Shown: positions 1-5,231 of the stretch, in pieces
How positions within the stretch are numbered: position 1 is the stretch's first letter
Layout of the letters: the number at the start of each line of letters is the position of its first letter
Source: Actinomycetota bacterium
GTDB taxonomy: Bacteria > Actinomycetota > Thermoleophilia > RBG-16-64-13
Assembly (NCBI GenBank): GCA_003157225.1
Contig: PMIZ01000390.1
Coordinates: 4,282 to 10,299 of the forward strand
Reading direction: 5' to 3'
DNA: 6,018 nucleotides
The notes under the pieces: generated by a model
The model's input: the letters and a program-made list of their open reading frames with translations, nothing else
Told to the model about the DNA's origin: nothing
The model's database searches: none
Made by a program: the position numbers and the translations under genes

Positions 1-540
1 GGTGCCTCCTGGGCGGGGGCGGTGGCCCTCTACCTTTCGGCAAGCTCTCTGGCGGAGCCTCTCCGCCTGGAAGTCGACCGCGCGGCGACCTCCGCCACCT
101 TGCTGCCCTGGCGGTTCGGCAAGATCCTGCAAATGCACTGCCTGGTGCCCGTGACGATCCTTCTCACGACCGGGCTCATCGCGACCATGGTCGGTTGGGC
201 GGCGGGCTTCGTGGAGGCGCGCACGGTTTGGGCGCTCGCCATTCTGGCGGTTCCCCTGGTGTCCGTGGTTGTTCTGGCCGCTGCCCTGTCATCCCGCCGC
301 GGTGGCAGGCTGCCCCAGCAGATGCTGCTCATGGGTGCAGGTGACTCGACCGGCCTCACCGTGTTCGTGCTAGTTGGCTGGATATTCGGCTGGGCCATCT
401 TCGCCGTCGCGGCGGTGGCTCTGACGGCATTGGTGCTAGCCCGGCCAAGCGCGCTTCTTCAGGCTGTCTTGCTCGTGGCCGGCTTATTGGGCGTGGTAGC
501 GGCCATGCTGTGGCGGTTGCTGCTCGGGTCGAAACGCTAG
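1..540 (+). CDS. C-terminal part of a multi-pass membrane protein, possibly ABC-exporter permease-like (5' partial)
   Basis: The reading frame is open from the first base, so the gene starts upstream of the window and the GTG at 22 is probably an internal valine. The visible 179 residues end in LLLGSKR. They contain at least four strongly hydrophobic stretches, at about residues 47-70, 76-97, 119-148 and 151-175. A polar stretch of about 25 residues before the first of these carries EVDR and PWRFGK. I see no ATPase motif, so this piece looks like the membrane part of a transporter. The loop with EVDR and PWRFGK, placed just before a helix, faintly recalls actinobacterial ABC-exporter-like membrane proteins, but that is an impression and not a family assignment. 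The next gene converges on it, so its operon partners would lie to the left. That it is a real membrane protein is well supported; the function is not. Confidence 0.7.
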   Translation, partial: GASWAGAVALYLSASSLAEPLRLEVDRAATSATLLPWRFGKILQMHCLVPVTILLTTGLIATMVGWAAGFVEARTVWALAILAVPLVSVVVLAAALSSRRGGRLPQQMLLMGAGDSTGLTVFVLVGWIFGWAIFAVAAVALTALVLARPSALLQAVLLVAGLLGVVAAMLWRLLLGSKR

Positions 541-541
541 G

Positions 542-598
542 GCGAGGGTAGCGGCGGCTCAAGGCCCAATCGACCGGGTCTGGTCCGTCCACCCTCGC
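542..598. repeat. Perfect 8-bp inverted repeat between convergent genes, possible bidirectional terminator
   Basis: GCGAGGGT at 542-549 is matched by its exact reverse complement ACCCTCGC at 591-598, with a 41-base interior. The interior can form a smaller stem, GACC at 572-575 with GGTC at 582-585. The repeat begins two bases after the upstream stop codon and fills most of the gap between two converging genes, where a shared terminator would be expected. There is no T-run on either side, so it is not a canonical intrinsic terminator. The repeat itself is plain in the sequence; its function is inferred. Confidence 0.5.
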
Positions 599-627
599 TG
601 CATCACGCCTCGGTGAGCGGGTCGGCG

Positions 628-1662
628 CTATAGGACCCGGCACGCTCCGTGGTAGGCGCCCGAAAACACATCGCTGATCTGCACCTGGTTGCCGGTGGCG
701 TTGATCATTCTGCCGTTGCCTATGTAGATGCCTACATGCTGGATGGGGTTGTAGAAGAAGACCAGGTCCCCGACCTTGAGTTGGCCCTGCGAGACCGGCG
801 TACCGAACCCGTACTGCATGCGACTTGAGTGCGGCAGCTTGATACCCACTCTTGCGTACACGTATTGCACCAGGCCGGAACAGTCGAACCCCCCGGGGCT
901 GGACCCTCCCCACACGTAGGGCACCCCCAGGTACTGCATGGCCAGCGTGACCACCTTCCCAGGTCTGGAAGCGAGGAAGGCCTGGCGCGCCTTCTCCTCC
1001 GCTATCAACTTGGCCTGTCGGGCCGCCTCAGCCTTCTTGAGCTGCGCGATCTGGACCTCTTTGCCCTTGAGTGCCTTGTCCTGCTTTGCCAGCTGATCGA
1101 GCACTTTTTGCTTCGCGGCGGCTGCCTGGGCCTTGTAGGTCTGCTGTTGCAGTAGTTCGGAATCCAGCTTGGCCTTGCGTTCCGCTGCTTGGGCTTTGTA
1201 ATCCTGTATTTGTTTGACCAACTCCGCGTCCTGAGCGCTGATCCGGTTGAGCTCGGTGAGGCGGTTGATCAAGTCCGAGAAGGTGTTCGCCCCCAGGACG
1301 ACGTCTAGCATTCCGACGTTCCCGGACTTGTAGATGCTCACCAGGCGTTGACTCAAATGGTCTTGCGCGGACCCCAGGTCCTTTCCCGCCTGCGCCAGCT
1401 CCGTCGACGTCTTGTCCGCCGCGGCCTGGGTGTCCTGGAACTGCTGATTGGCGAAGTTGTAGTCCTCGGTGGCGGCTTCCAGCTGGAGGTTGAGTTGGTC
1501 GATGAGGTCACTGAGAGCCTGGGCCTCGGTCTTGGCCTTGTCGATTGCCGGAGTCGATGCATTCGCAAGGCTCGAGCCGGAAAGGGCCAGGAGCACCGCC
1601 ATCAAGACCAGCGCAAGGACGCGTCGGTAGTGCGTCTGATCGTTCGATCCGTAGCCCGGCAC
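628..1662 (-). CDS. Secreted NlpC/P60 peptidoglycan endopeptidase with N-terminal coiled coil
   Basis: Predicted cell-wall hydrolase that cuts peptide bonds in peptidoglycan stem peptides outside the membrane. The 344 residues begin with a signal peptide: RR at 13-14, a hydrophobic core at 15-29, and likely cleavage after Ala-Asn-Ala at 33-35. Residues about 38-113 and 135-222 are charged, Ala/Gln/Lys-rich coiled coil. Between them RLVSIYKSGN and a Leu/Asp-rich stretch resemble the PcsB/CwlO-type regulatory coiled coil. The C-terminal domain, from about 230, is NlpC/P60: Cys261 in FDCSGLVQ, His309 in QHVGIYIGNG, and Asn321 as the third polar residue. The start is GTG at 1662, preceded by AGGAGGG (1666-1672) three bases away. 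It follows a glucosaminidase gene on the same strand and has a candidate promoter of its own. Coiled coils of this type often keep the peptidase inactive until a partner binds. The family call is secure; the exact bond cut is not known. Confidence 0.93.
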   Translation of the reverse strand: MPGYGSNDQTHYRRVLALVLMAVLLALSGSSLANASTPAIDKAKTEAQALSDLIDQLNLQLEAATEDYNFANQQFQDTQAAADKTSTELAQAGKDLGSAQDHLSQRLVSIYKSGNVGMLDVVLGANTFSDLINRLTELNRISAQDAELVKQIQDYKAQAAERKAKLDSELLQQQTYKAQAAAAKQKVLDQLAKQDKALKGKEVQIAQLKKAEAARQAKLIAEEKARQAFLASRPGKVVTLAMQYLGVPYVWGGSSPGGFDCSGLVQYVYARVGIKLPHSSRMQYGFGTPVSQGQLKVGDLVFFYNPIQHVGIYIGNGRMINATGNQVQISDVFSGAYHGACRVL

Positions 1663-1665
1663 TAT

Positions 1666-1672
1666 CCCTCCT
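1666..1672 (-). promoter_or_regulatory. Ribosome-binding site fixing the GTG start of the NlpC/P60 gene
   Basis: Read on the minus strand, AGGAGGG precedes the GTG codon at 1662 by three bases. The match to the anti-Shine-Dalgarno sequence is strong and the spacing slightly short. It supports this GTG over the internal ATG at codon 21, which would destroy the signal peptide. Confidence 0.7.
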
Positions 1673-1735
1673 GATCCGCTGTTATCCCTGCCTGGGCCGG
1701 GAGCGGGTTGTGCCAGCCGTGTCGCTTCGTTGGGG

Positions 1736-1765
1736 ATTATACAAATGAGCGACGCCTATTGCCAT
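1736..1765 (-). promoter_or_regulatory. Candidate sigma-70-type promoter for the NlpC/P60 gene
   Basis: On the minus strand a perfect TATAAT lies at 1741-1736. An ATGGCA at 1765-1760 matches four of six bases of the TTGACA -35 consensus, with an 18-base spacer. Transcription would start near 1729, giving a leader of about 67 bases before the GTG. The box sits in an AT-rich patch of otherwise GC-rich DNA. It suggests the NlpC/P60 gene can be transcribed separately from the glucosaminidase gene upstream. Confidence 0.5.
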
Positions 1766-1867
1766 ATTCCCAAAGGCTTCGACCTCGCAGGTTGATTCCC
1801 TCGTGCCGGCGCGCGCGTGTACGTGACCGGGGAAGTGCTCGAAGCAGACGCCTGAGCGCGAGGACGC

Positions 1868-2761
1868 TCAGTCGGCGTTGATAGCCCTGGCGATCGTCTC
1901 GATGCTCTCGCCGTAGCCGGTCCCGGGAACGGCCCAACGTCCGTCGAGATCAGAGAGAACCGACGCAACGCCGTGGGGGCTCACAGAGTCGAACCGCGGA
2001 TCGGTGGTAGCGTTGGCCCACGCTACCGGGCTCGAAGGGTAGACATAGGCCACCATGTGAGCCACTTGGGCCATGACTCCTGCCTCGGCGGTGGGGAAAG
2101 CGAGGCCTGGCGCTCCGCCGCCTGTCGCCCCGATGCCCGCGTAGTTGTTCTGCTCGGGCATCACGTCGCCCCCGTACATGCCGTAGCCCGTCTCGTGGAT
2201 CATCTGAGCCCAGAGCAAGTCGGCGCGCAGTCCCGCTTCGGCGCAGTAGCGCACGTAGTATTCCGCCAGAACCGACGCGGTAACCGTGAAACGAGGTGAA
2301 GGGGATACCCCTAGCAGGTACGAAGCCAGCCGCTCGGCCGTCCCGCTCCATGTCCCTTTGAGGGAAGTCTGCCCGCCAGCAAGGACGGTCGAGGTCGGGC
2401 CATCCTGTTCGACTGGCGGACCGACAGATGTGGTCACGGTGGTCGGCTCGTTTGCCGCGGAAGTGGTGGTCGTCGGACGATGTTCGCCTGCGGCACCCGC
2501 CCCGCGGCCCTGCTCAGCCATGACCCTGGCGTGTAGCGATTGCGTGCTGGCGGTTGGGGCGAGAGTGGTTTTCGCGGCGGACGGCGCGGAACTCACGGAC
2601 GCGGTCTCCACATGGGGAGCCCTGACTGGCGCGGCCGCACTCTCGCCGCACCCCGAAACGATCGCGGCCGCGGTTGCCAGCGTGATGAGAATGGCCATGC
2701 CGAGGATCGACGCTCGAGCGGTGCTCTTTCGGCCTGCGATTCCAGTACGGTGACTCTTCAT
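1868..2761 (-). CDS. Lipoprotein with C-terminal glucosaminidase-like (GH73-type) domain
   Basis: Predicted membrane-anchored N-acetylglucosaminidase that cuts glycan strands of peptidoglycan. The 297 residues start with a basic n-region, a hydrophobic core at about 19-35 and a lipobox VSGC, putting the lipidated cysteine at 38. Residues about 40-130 form a low-complexity Ala/Ser/Thr/Pro linker, including TTTT at 97-100, that could span part of the wall. The enzyme domain covers about 140-297. It contains IHETGYG with likely catalytic Glu190, then PEQNNYAGIGATGGG (202-216), AFPTAEAGVMAQVAH, and a C-terminal GRWAVPGTGYGESI, all typical of glucosaminidase/lysozyme-like domains. The start is ATG at 2761, with AGGGAG (2767-2772) five bases upstream. 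The NlpC/P60 gene follows 205 bp downstream on the same strand, so the two probably act together in wall turnover. The domain call is strong. The exact glycosidic bond cannot be told from sequence. Confidence 0.9.
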   Translation of the reverse strand: MKSHRTGIAGRKSTARASILGMAILITLATAAAIVSGCGESAAAPVRAPHVETASVSSAPSAAKTTLAPTASTQSLHARVMAEQGRGAGAAGEHRPTTTTSAANEPTTVTTSVGPPVEQDGPTSTVLAGGQTSLKGTWSGTAERLASYLLGVSPSPRFTVTASVLAEYYVRYCAEAGLRADLLWAQMIHETGYGMYGGDVMPEQNNYAGIGATGGGAPGLAFPTAEAGVMAQVAHMVAYVYPSSPVAWANATTDPRFDSVSPHGVASVLSDLDGRWAVPGTGYGESIETIARAINAD

Positions 2762-2766
2762 TCACG

Positions 2767-2772
2767 CTCCCT
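2767..2772 (-). promoter_or_regulatory. Ribosome-binding site of the glucosaminidase lipoprotein gene
   Basis: AGGGAG on the minus strand lies five bases before the ATG at 2761. It supports this start, which also gives a complete lipoprotein signal. I found no convincing promoter above it. A weak TTGAAC-N17-TGATTT combination is present but its -10 part matches only two of six bases. Confidence 0.6.
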
Positions 2773-2860
2773 GACCGGCTACCCGCGAAATCACGGATCG
2801 GACGAACATGGTTCAACCTATTCCGGGTATCGGCAGGCTCGCCTTGCGTCCTGAGGAAGC

Positions 2861-3046
2861 TCACTTCAGATGGTTGACGTCTCCACCACCGGAGATGTCC
2901 AGGTTCAGTTGCTGGCTCGCGCTGACCTCGACATCCGACGATCCGCTGCACTTGATCGTCGCCGCGCGGCTCTGCAGCTCACGGGAGTGAAGGTCAGAGT
3001 AACAGTCAACCGGCCCCGGTTGCCCTGAATGGGATCTACGATTCAT
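2861..3046 (-). pseudogene. Remnant of a DUF2807 / GIN-domain (adhesin-head-like) gene
   Basis: The longest plausible reading is 61 codons from ATG at 3046 to TGA at 2861. Its last 45 or so residues follow the repeating pattern of DUF2807 proteins. SDLHSRELQSRA is followed by IKCSGSSDVEV, a short spacer with LNLDISGGGDVNHLK, and then the stop. The alternating SG-S-DVEV and ISGGGDV turns are the family's signature beta-solenoid rungs. Known members are exported or membrane-linked and usually well over 150 residues, so this fragment keeps only about two rungs. It has no signal peptide and no good ribosome-binding site, and no recognisable continuation on either side. It looks like a decayed remnant left between the glucosaminidase gene and the flavoprotein leader. 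The family resemblance is judged by eye; a chance reading frame is possible but unlikely given both rungs. Confidence 0.5.
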
Positions 3047-3070
3047 CCGAGTCTCACGCGGCGCGGGCTG

Positions 3071-3076
3071 TATATT
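3071..3076 (+). promoter_or_regulatory. Candidate -10 box for the flavodoxin-family gene
   Basis: TATATT, five of six matches to TATAAT, lies 43 bases before the ATG at 3120 in otherwise GC-rich DNA. No acceptable -35 hexamer is found at 16-19 bases upstream, and there is no extended -10 TGn. Transcription would start near 3083, giving a leader of roughly 37 bases. Confidence 0.3.
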
Positions 3077-3106
3077 CTCAAAGCCATCTCGCGGACAGTT
3101 GCACAG

Positions 3107-3112
3107 AAAGGG
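3107..3112 (+). promoter_or_regulatory. Ribosome-binding site deciding the start of the flavodoxin-family gene
   Basis: AAAGGG ends seven bases before ATG at 3120. A longer in-frame start, TTG at 3099, would place this site inside the coding region and add seven residues before the first beta strand MHVLLINGSP. The ATG is therefore preferred. Confidence 0.65.
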
Positions 3113-3119
3113 CGTAACC

Positions 3120-3740
3120 ATGCACGTACTCCTGATCAACGGAAGCCCCCACGAGAAGGGCTGCACCTATACGGCGCTCGCGGAAGTCGCCGGGCAGCTC
3201 GAGAAGGAGGGCATTGAGACCAACGTCTTCCACGTCGGAGGCAAGCCGATCCGGGGATGCATCGGTTGCCACCGCTGTTTCGAGACCGGGTACTGCGTCT
3301 TCAAGGATGACTCGGTCAATGAATGCATCGATCTGACCCGGAAAGCGGATGGCCTGGTGGTTGGCTCTCCCGTCTACTACGCTGGTCCGGACGGCGCTCT
3401 CTGCGCGTTCCTCGACCGGATGTTCTTCGGAAAGGGGGCGGGATACGCCTACAAGCCGGCCGCCGCTATCGTGAACTGCCGCCGCGGCGGCGCAAGCGCC
3501 GCATTCGACCGCCTCAACAAGTACTTCACGATTTCCAGCATGCCGGTCGTTTCCTCGCAGTACTGGAATGCTACCCATGGGGTGACGCCTGAAGAAGTGA
3601 GGCAGGACCTCGAGGGCATGCAGGTCATGAGAACCCTTGGCCGGAACATGGCCTGGCTGCTCAAATGCATCGAAGCGGCCAAAGGCACGGTGCCCTACCC
3701 TGAGACGGAGCCGTGGGCGATGACCAACTTCATCCGGTAG
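3120..3740 (+). CDS. Flavodoxin-family NAD(P)H-dependent oxidoreductase with a four-cysteine motif
   Basis: Predicted cytoplasmic FMN-binding reductase of 206 residues, a normal length for the family. It opens with beta strand HVLLINGSP and a phosphate-binding loop at about 7-18 that holds the FMN phosphate. GCIGCHRCFETGYC places cysteines at 47, 50, 53 and 59 (CX2CX2CX5C), the spacing used for a 4Fe-4S cluster in iron-sulfur flavoproteins of the Isf type. GSPVYYAG (82-89) followed by ALCAFLDRMFF is the second flavin-contact region, and a later RRGGASAAFDRLN and SSQYWNATHG are typical of this subgroup. It runs alone on the plus strand, its stop lying 9 bp from the stop of the convergent CHR transporter. 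Relatives reduce flavins, quinones or metal ions, but the substrate here is unknown. Whether the cysteines hold an Fe-S cluster cannot be decided from sequence, as many proteins with this motif are annotated simply as flavodoxin family. Confidence 0.9.
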   Translation: MHVLLINGSPHEKGCTYTALAEVAGQLEKEGIETNVFHVGGKPIRGCIGCHRCFETGYCVFKDDSVNECIDLTRKADGLVVGSPVYYAGPDGALCAFLDRMFFGKGAGYAYKPAAAIVNCRRGGASAAFDRLNKYFTISSMPVVSSQYWNATHGVTPEEVRQDLEGMQVMRTLGRNMAWLLKCIEAAKGTVPYPETEPWAMTNFIR

Positions 3741-3746
3741 CCCGGA

Positions 3747-3760
3747 GGCTCAGAGGAGCC
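3747..3760. terminator. Small hairpin at the convergent gene ends, possible weak terminator
   Basis: GGCTC (3747-3751), AGAG, GAGCC (3756-3760) forms a perfect five-bp stem with a four-base loop. It starts seven bases after the flavoprotein stop and overlaps the last codons of the CHR transporter. With no T-run on either side, it may terminate poorly or be a chance GC-rich hairpin. Confidence 0.22.
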
Positions 3761-5003
3761 CCACTATCGCCGAGATCACTCCTCCGGCTGCAACGACCCA
3801 GAGCACATCTGCCTTGAGGCGCAGCGCGGCGAAGGCCGCCACGGCTAGGACCACGGTCCAGATCTCCCAGCTGACGTTGATGCCTAGACGCACCGTCACT
3901 GCCAAGATCAGACCGACGAACGACAGCAGAATGCCGGTGATGGCTTTCCTGAAGTAGCGGTTGCGCTTGAAGCGGTCGAAGTAGGGCTCCAACAGCACGA
4001 GCACCGTGAAGGATGGCAGGAAGATGGCCGCCGTGGCGACTGCCGCTCCCGCCAGTCCGGCGAACATGTATCCCACGAAAGTGGCGGTGATGACGATCGG
4101 TCCGGGTGTCACTTGGCCCAGGGCAATGCCGTCGATGAATACGGGAGCCGCCACCCAATGGTGGATGTCTACGACCTCGTGCTGCATGAGAGGGATAGAG
4201 GCAAAGCCGCCGCCAAAGGCGAAGAGGTCGACCCGAAGCATGGTCAAGGCCAGGTCGAATAATTGCCTTTCGAAGACGTAGAGGATCCCCATCACCAAGG
4301 CGGCCGCCGCCAGGAGAACAAGGACGAGACGCAAGAACGACCTGTGCTTCGCCGGCTGGTCGCGGTCAGCGTCGGCGTTGGGCGCAGGTCCGGCCCTAAG
4401 GGGCAGGGCCAGACCCACCGCAGCGGCCGCGAAGATTACGTAGATGGGGTTGACCTTGAAGAAGAGGGCCACGGTCGCTCCGGCCACTACCGGCAGCCCC
4501 CACCAGTTCTTGATGGTCGTGGTGCCGAAACTGAGCGCCGCGTTGGCCATCAAGGCCACGACTACCGCCCGCAGGCCACTGAACAGCGAGAGGATCAGAG
4601 GCGCTTCTCGCCCGTACTTGTACAACACAGACAGCGCCAGCATGAACCCAAAGGCCGGCAACCCGAAGCCGATGTAGGCGGCCGCCGCACCGCGGAATCC
4701 TCGGGCCTTGAGTCCCACGTAGGCAGTGCTCTGCATGGCAGTCGCTCCGGGGATGGCCTGGCACAGGGCCACGCCGTCGTTGAAGGAGCTCTCGCTGAGC
4801 CAGCGCTTCTTCTTGACGGCCAGGTTCTTGATGTAGGCGACCATGGTGGGGCCGCCGAACGAGGTCAGACCCAGGCGGAGAAAAGGAAGAAAGATCGCCA
4901 ACGCACTGACCATCCGTCGCCGCGGCTCGGGCTGCCCTGACGGCGGCGCGGAAAAGTCGGCGCGCTCACCACCCGAGGGCTGGGATGGGCTATCAGAGGG
5001 CAC
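3750..5003 (-). CDS. chrA: CHR-family (chromate) transporter, two-half long form
   Basis: Predicted inner-membrane transporter of the CHR superfamily, whose characterised members export chromate. The 417 residues contain two homologous halves, the usual long-form architecture of about 400 residues. The first half, about 32-203, shows FLPFLRLGLTSFGGP and LCQAIPGATAMQSTAYVG. The second, about 224-417, shows the matching DLFAFGGGFASIPLMQHE and GIALGQVTPGPIVITATFVGY. A polar linker of about 20 residues (APNADADRDQP) joins them. The first 30 residues are Ser/Pro-rich and unlike membrane protein. The start is uncertain. GTG at 5015 would touch its Shine-Dalgarno, so GTG at 5003 is preferred; ATG at codon 31 (4913) is possible but lacks a site. 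The gene converges on a flavodoxin-family reductase, and a patatin gene lies 228 bp upstream on the same strand. Not all CHR members move chromate, so the substrate is inferred from the family. Confidence 0.9.
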   Translation of the reverse strand: MPSDSPSQPSGGERADFSAPPSGQPEPRRRMVSALAIFLPFLRLGLTSFGGPTMVAYIKNLAVKKKRWLSESSFNDGVALCQAIPGATAMQSTAYVGLKARGFRGAAAAYIGFGLPAFGFMLALSVLYKYGREAPLILSLFSGLRAVVVALMANAALSFGTTTIKNWWGLPVVAGATVALFFKVNPIYVIFAAAAVGLALPLRAGPAPNADADRDQPAKHRSFLRLVLVLLAAAALVMGILYVFERQLFDLALTMLRVDLFAFGGGFASIPLMQHEVVDIHHWVAAPVFIDGIALGQVTPGPIVITATFVGYMFAGLAGAAVATAAIFLPSFTVLVLLEPYFDRFKRNRYFRKAITGILLSFVGLILAVTVRLGINVSWEIWTVVLAVAAFAALRLKADVLWVVAAGGVISAIVGLL

Positions 5004-5014
5004 GAGAGATGGCA

Positions 5015-5020
5015 CTCCTT
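5015..5020 (-). promoter_or_regulatory. Ribosome-binding site bearing on the CHR transporter start
   Basis: AAGGAG on the minus strand overlaps the first base of a GTG at 5015 and lies 11 bases before a second in-frame GTG at 5003. Zero spacing would not allow initiation, whereas 11 is long but workable. The choice changes the protein by only four residues. I saw no convincing -10/-35 pair in the rest of the 5021-5231 gap, only a five-bp hairpin at 5065-5082. Confidence 0.5.
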
Positions 5021-5231
5021 CTCGTTAGCTACCGCAGCCGTGACGATCCCGCGTGTGCAGACGGGCCCTCCACCACAAGGGCAAAGCGTAGCATGGCAGA
5101 CGTGGGTGCTTTCCCGCCGTGCTCGATCGCGTCCGGCATAGTCGCGCGCTCTGGACTACGAACGACCCAGTTCGGATAAGTCAGCAATTCGAGGACTCTG
5201 GGCACCGGCGCGAAGGGTGATGGGCGTCGCG

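Noticed and set aside
1663..1867. Riboswitch (c-di-AMP ydaO type or c-di-GMP GEMM type) ahead of the NlpC/P60 gene
   Set aside because: Actinobacterial wall-hydrolase genes often carry a ydaO riboswitch, so I looked. The conserved blocks of that class are absent, and the CCTGCGAGG / GTCGAAGCC stretch near 1770-1795 only faintly recalls GEMM and lacks its core. The mapped promoter candidate would also leave most of this gap untranscribed.
2803..2814. LexA-like SOS box, CGAAC-ATG-GTTC, upstream of the glucosaminidase gene
   Set aside because: The Gram-positive LexA box has a four-base spacer between GAAC and GTTC; here it is three, which breaks the dyad.
3099..3119. TTG start at 3099 extending the flavodoxin-family protein by seven residues
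   Set aside because: The extension swallows the ribosome-binding site at 3107-3112, and the conserved first strand starts at the ATG at 3120.
2861..3166. A functional 101-residue minus-strand gene reaching into the flavodoxin gene
   Set aside because: The part beyond 3046 overlaps the start of a real gene and has no family resemblance. Only the last 45 residues look like DUF2807.
3078..3578. Minus-strand open frame of 166 codons opposite the flavodoxin-family gene
   Set aside because: It lies opposite a strongly conserved protein, and its own product shows no recognisable motif or start signal.
4263..4940. Long plus-strand open frame of 225 codons inside the CHR transporter gene
   Set aside because: It is antisense to a clear membrane protein. 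Its product is Arg/Gly/Gln-rich with no domain, as expected of a shadow frame in GC-rich DNA.
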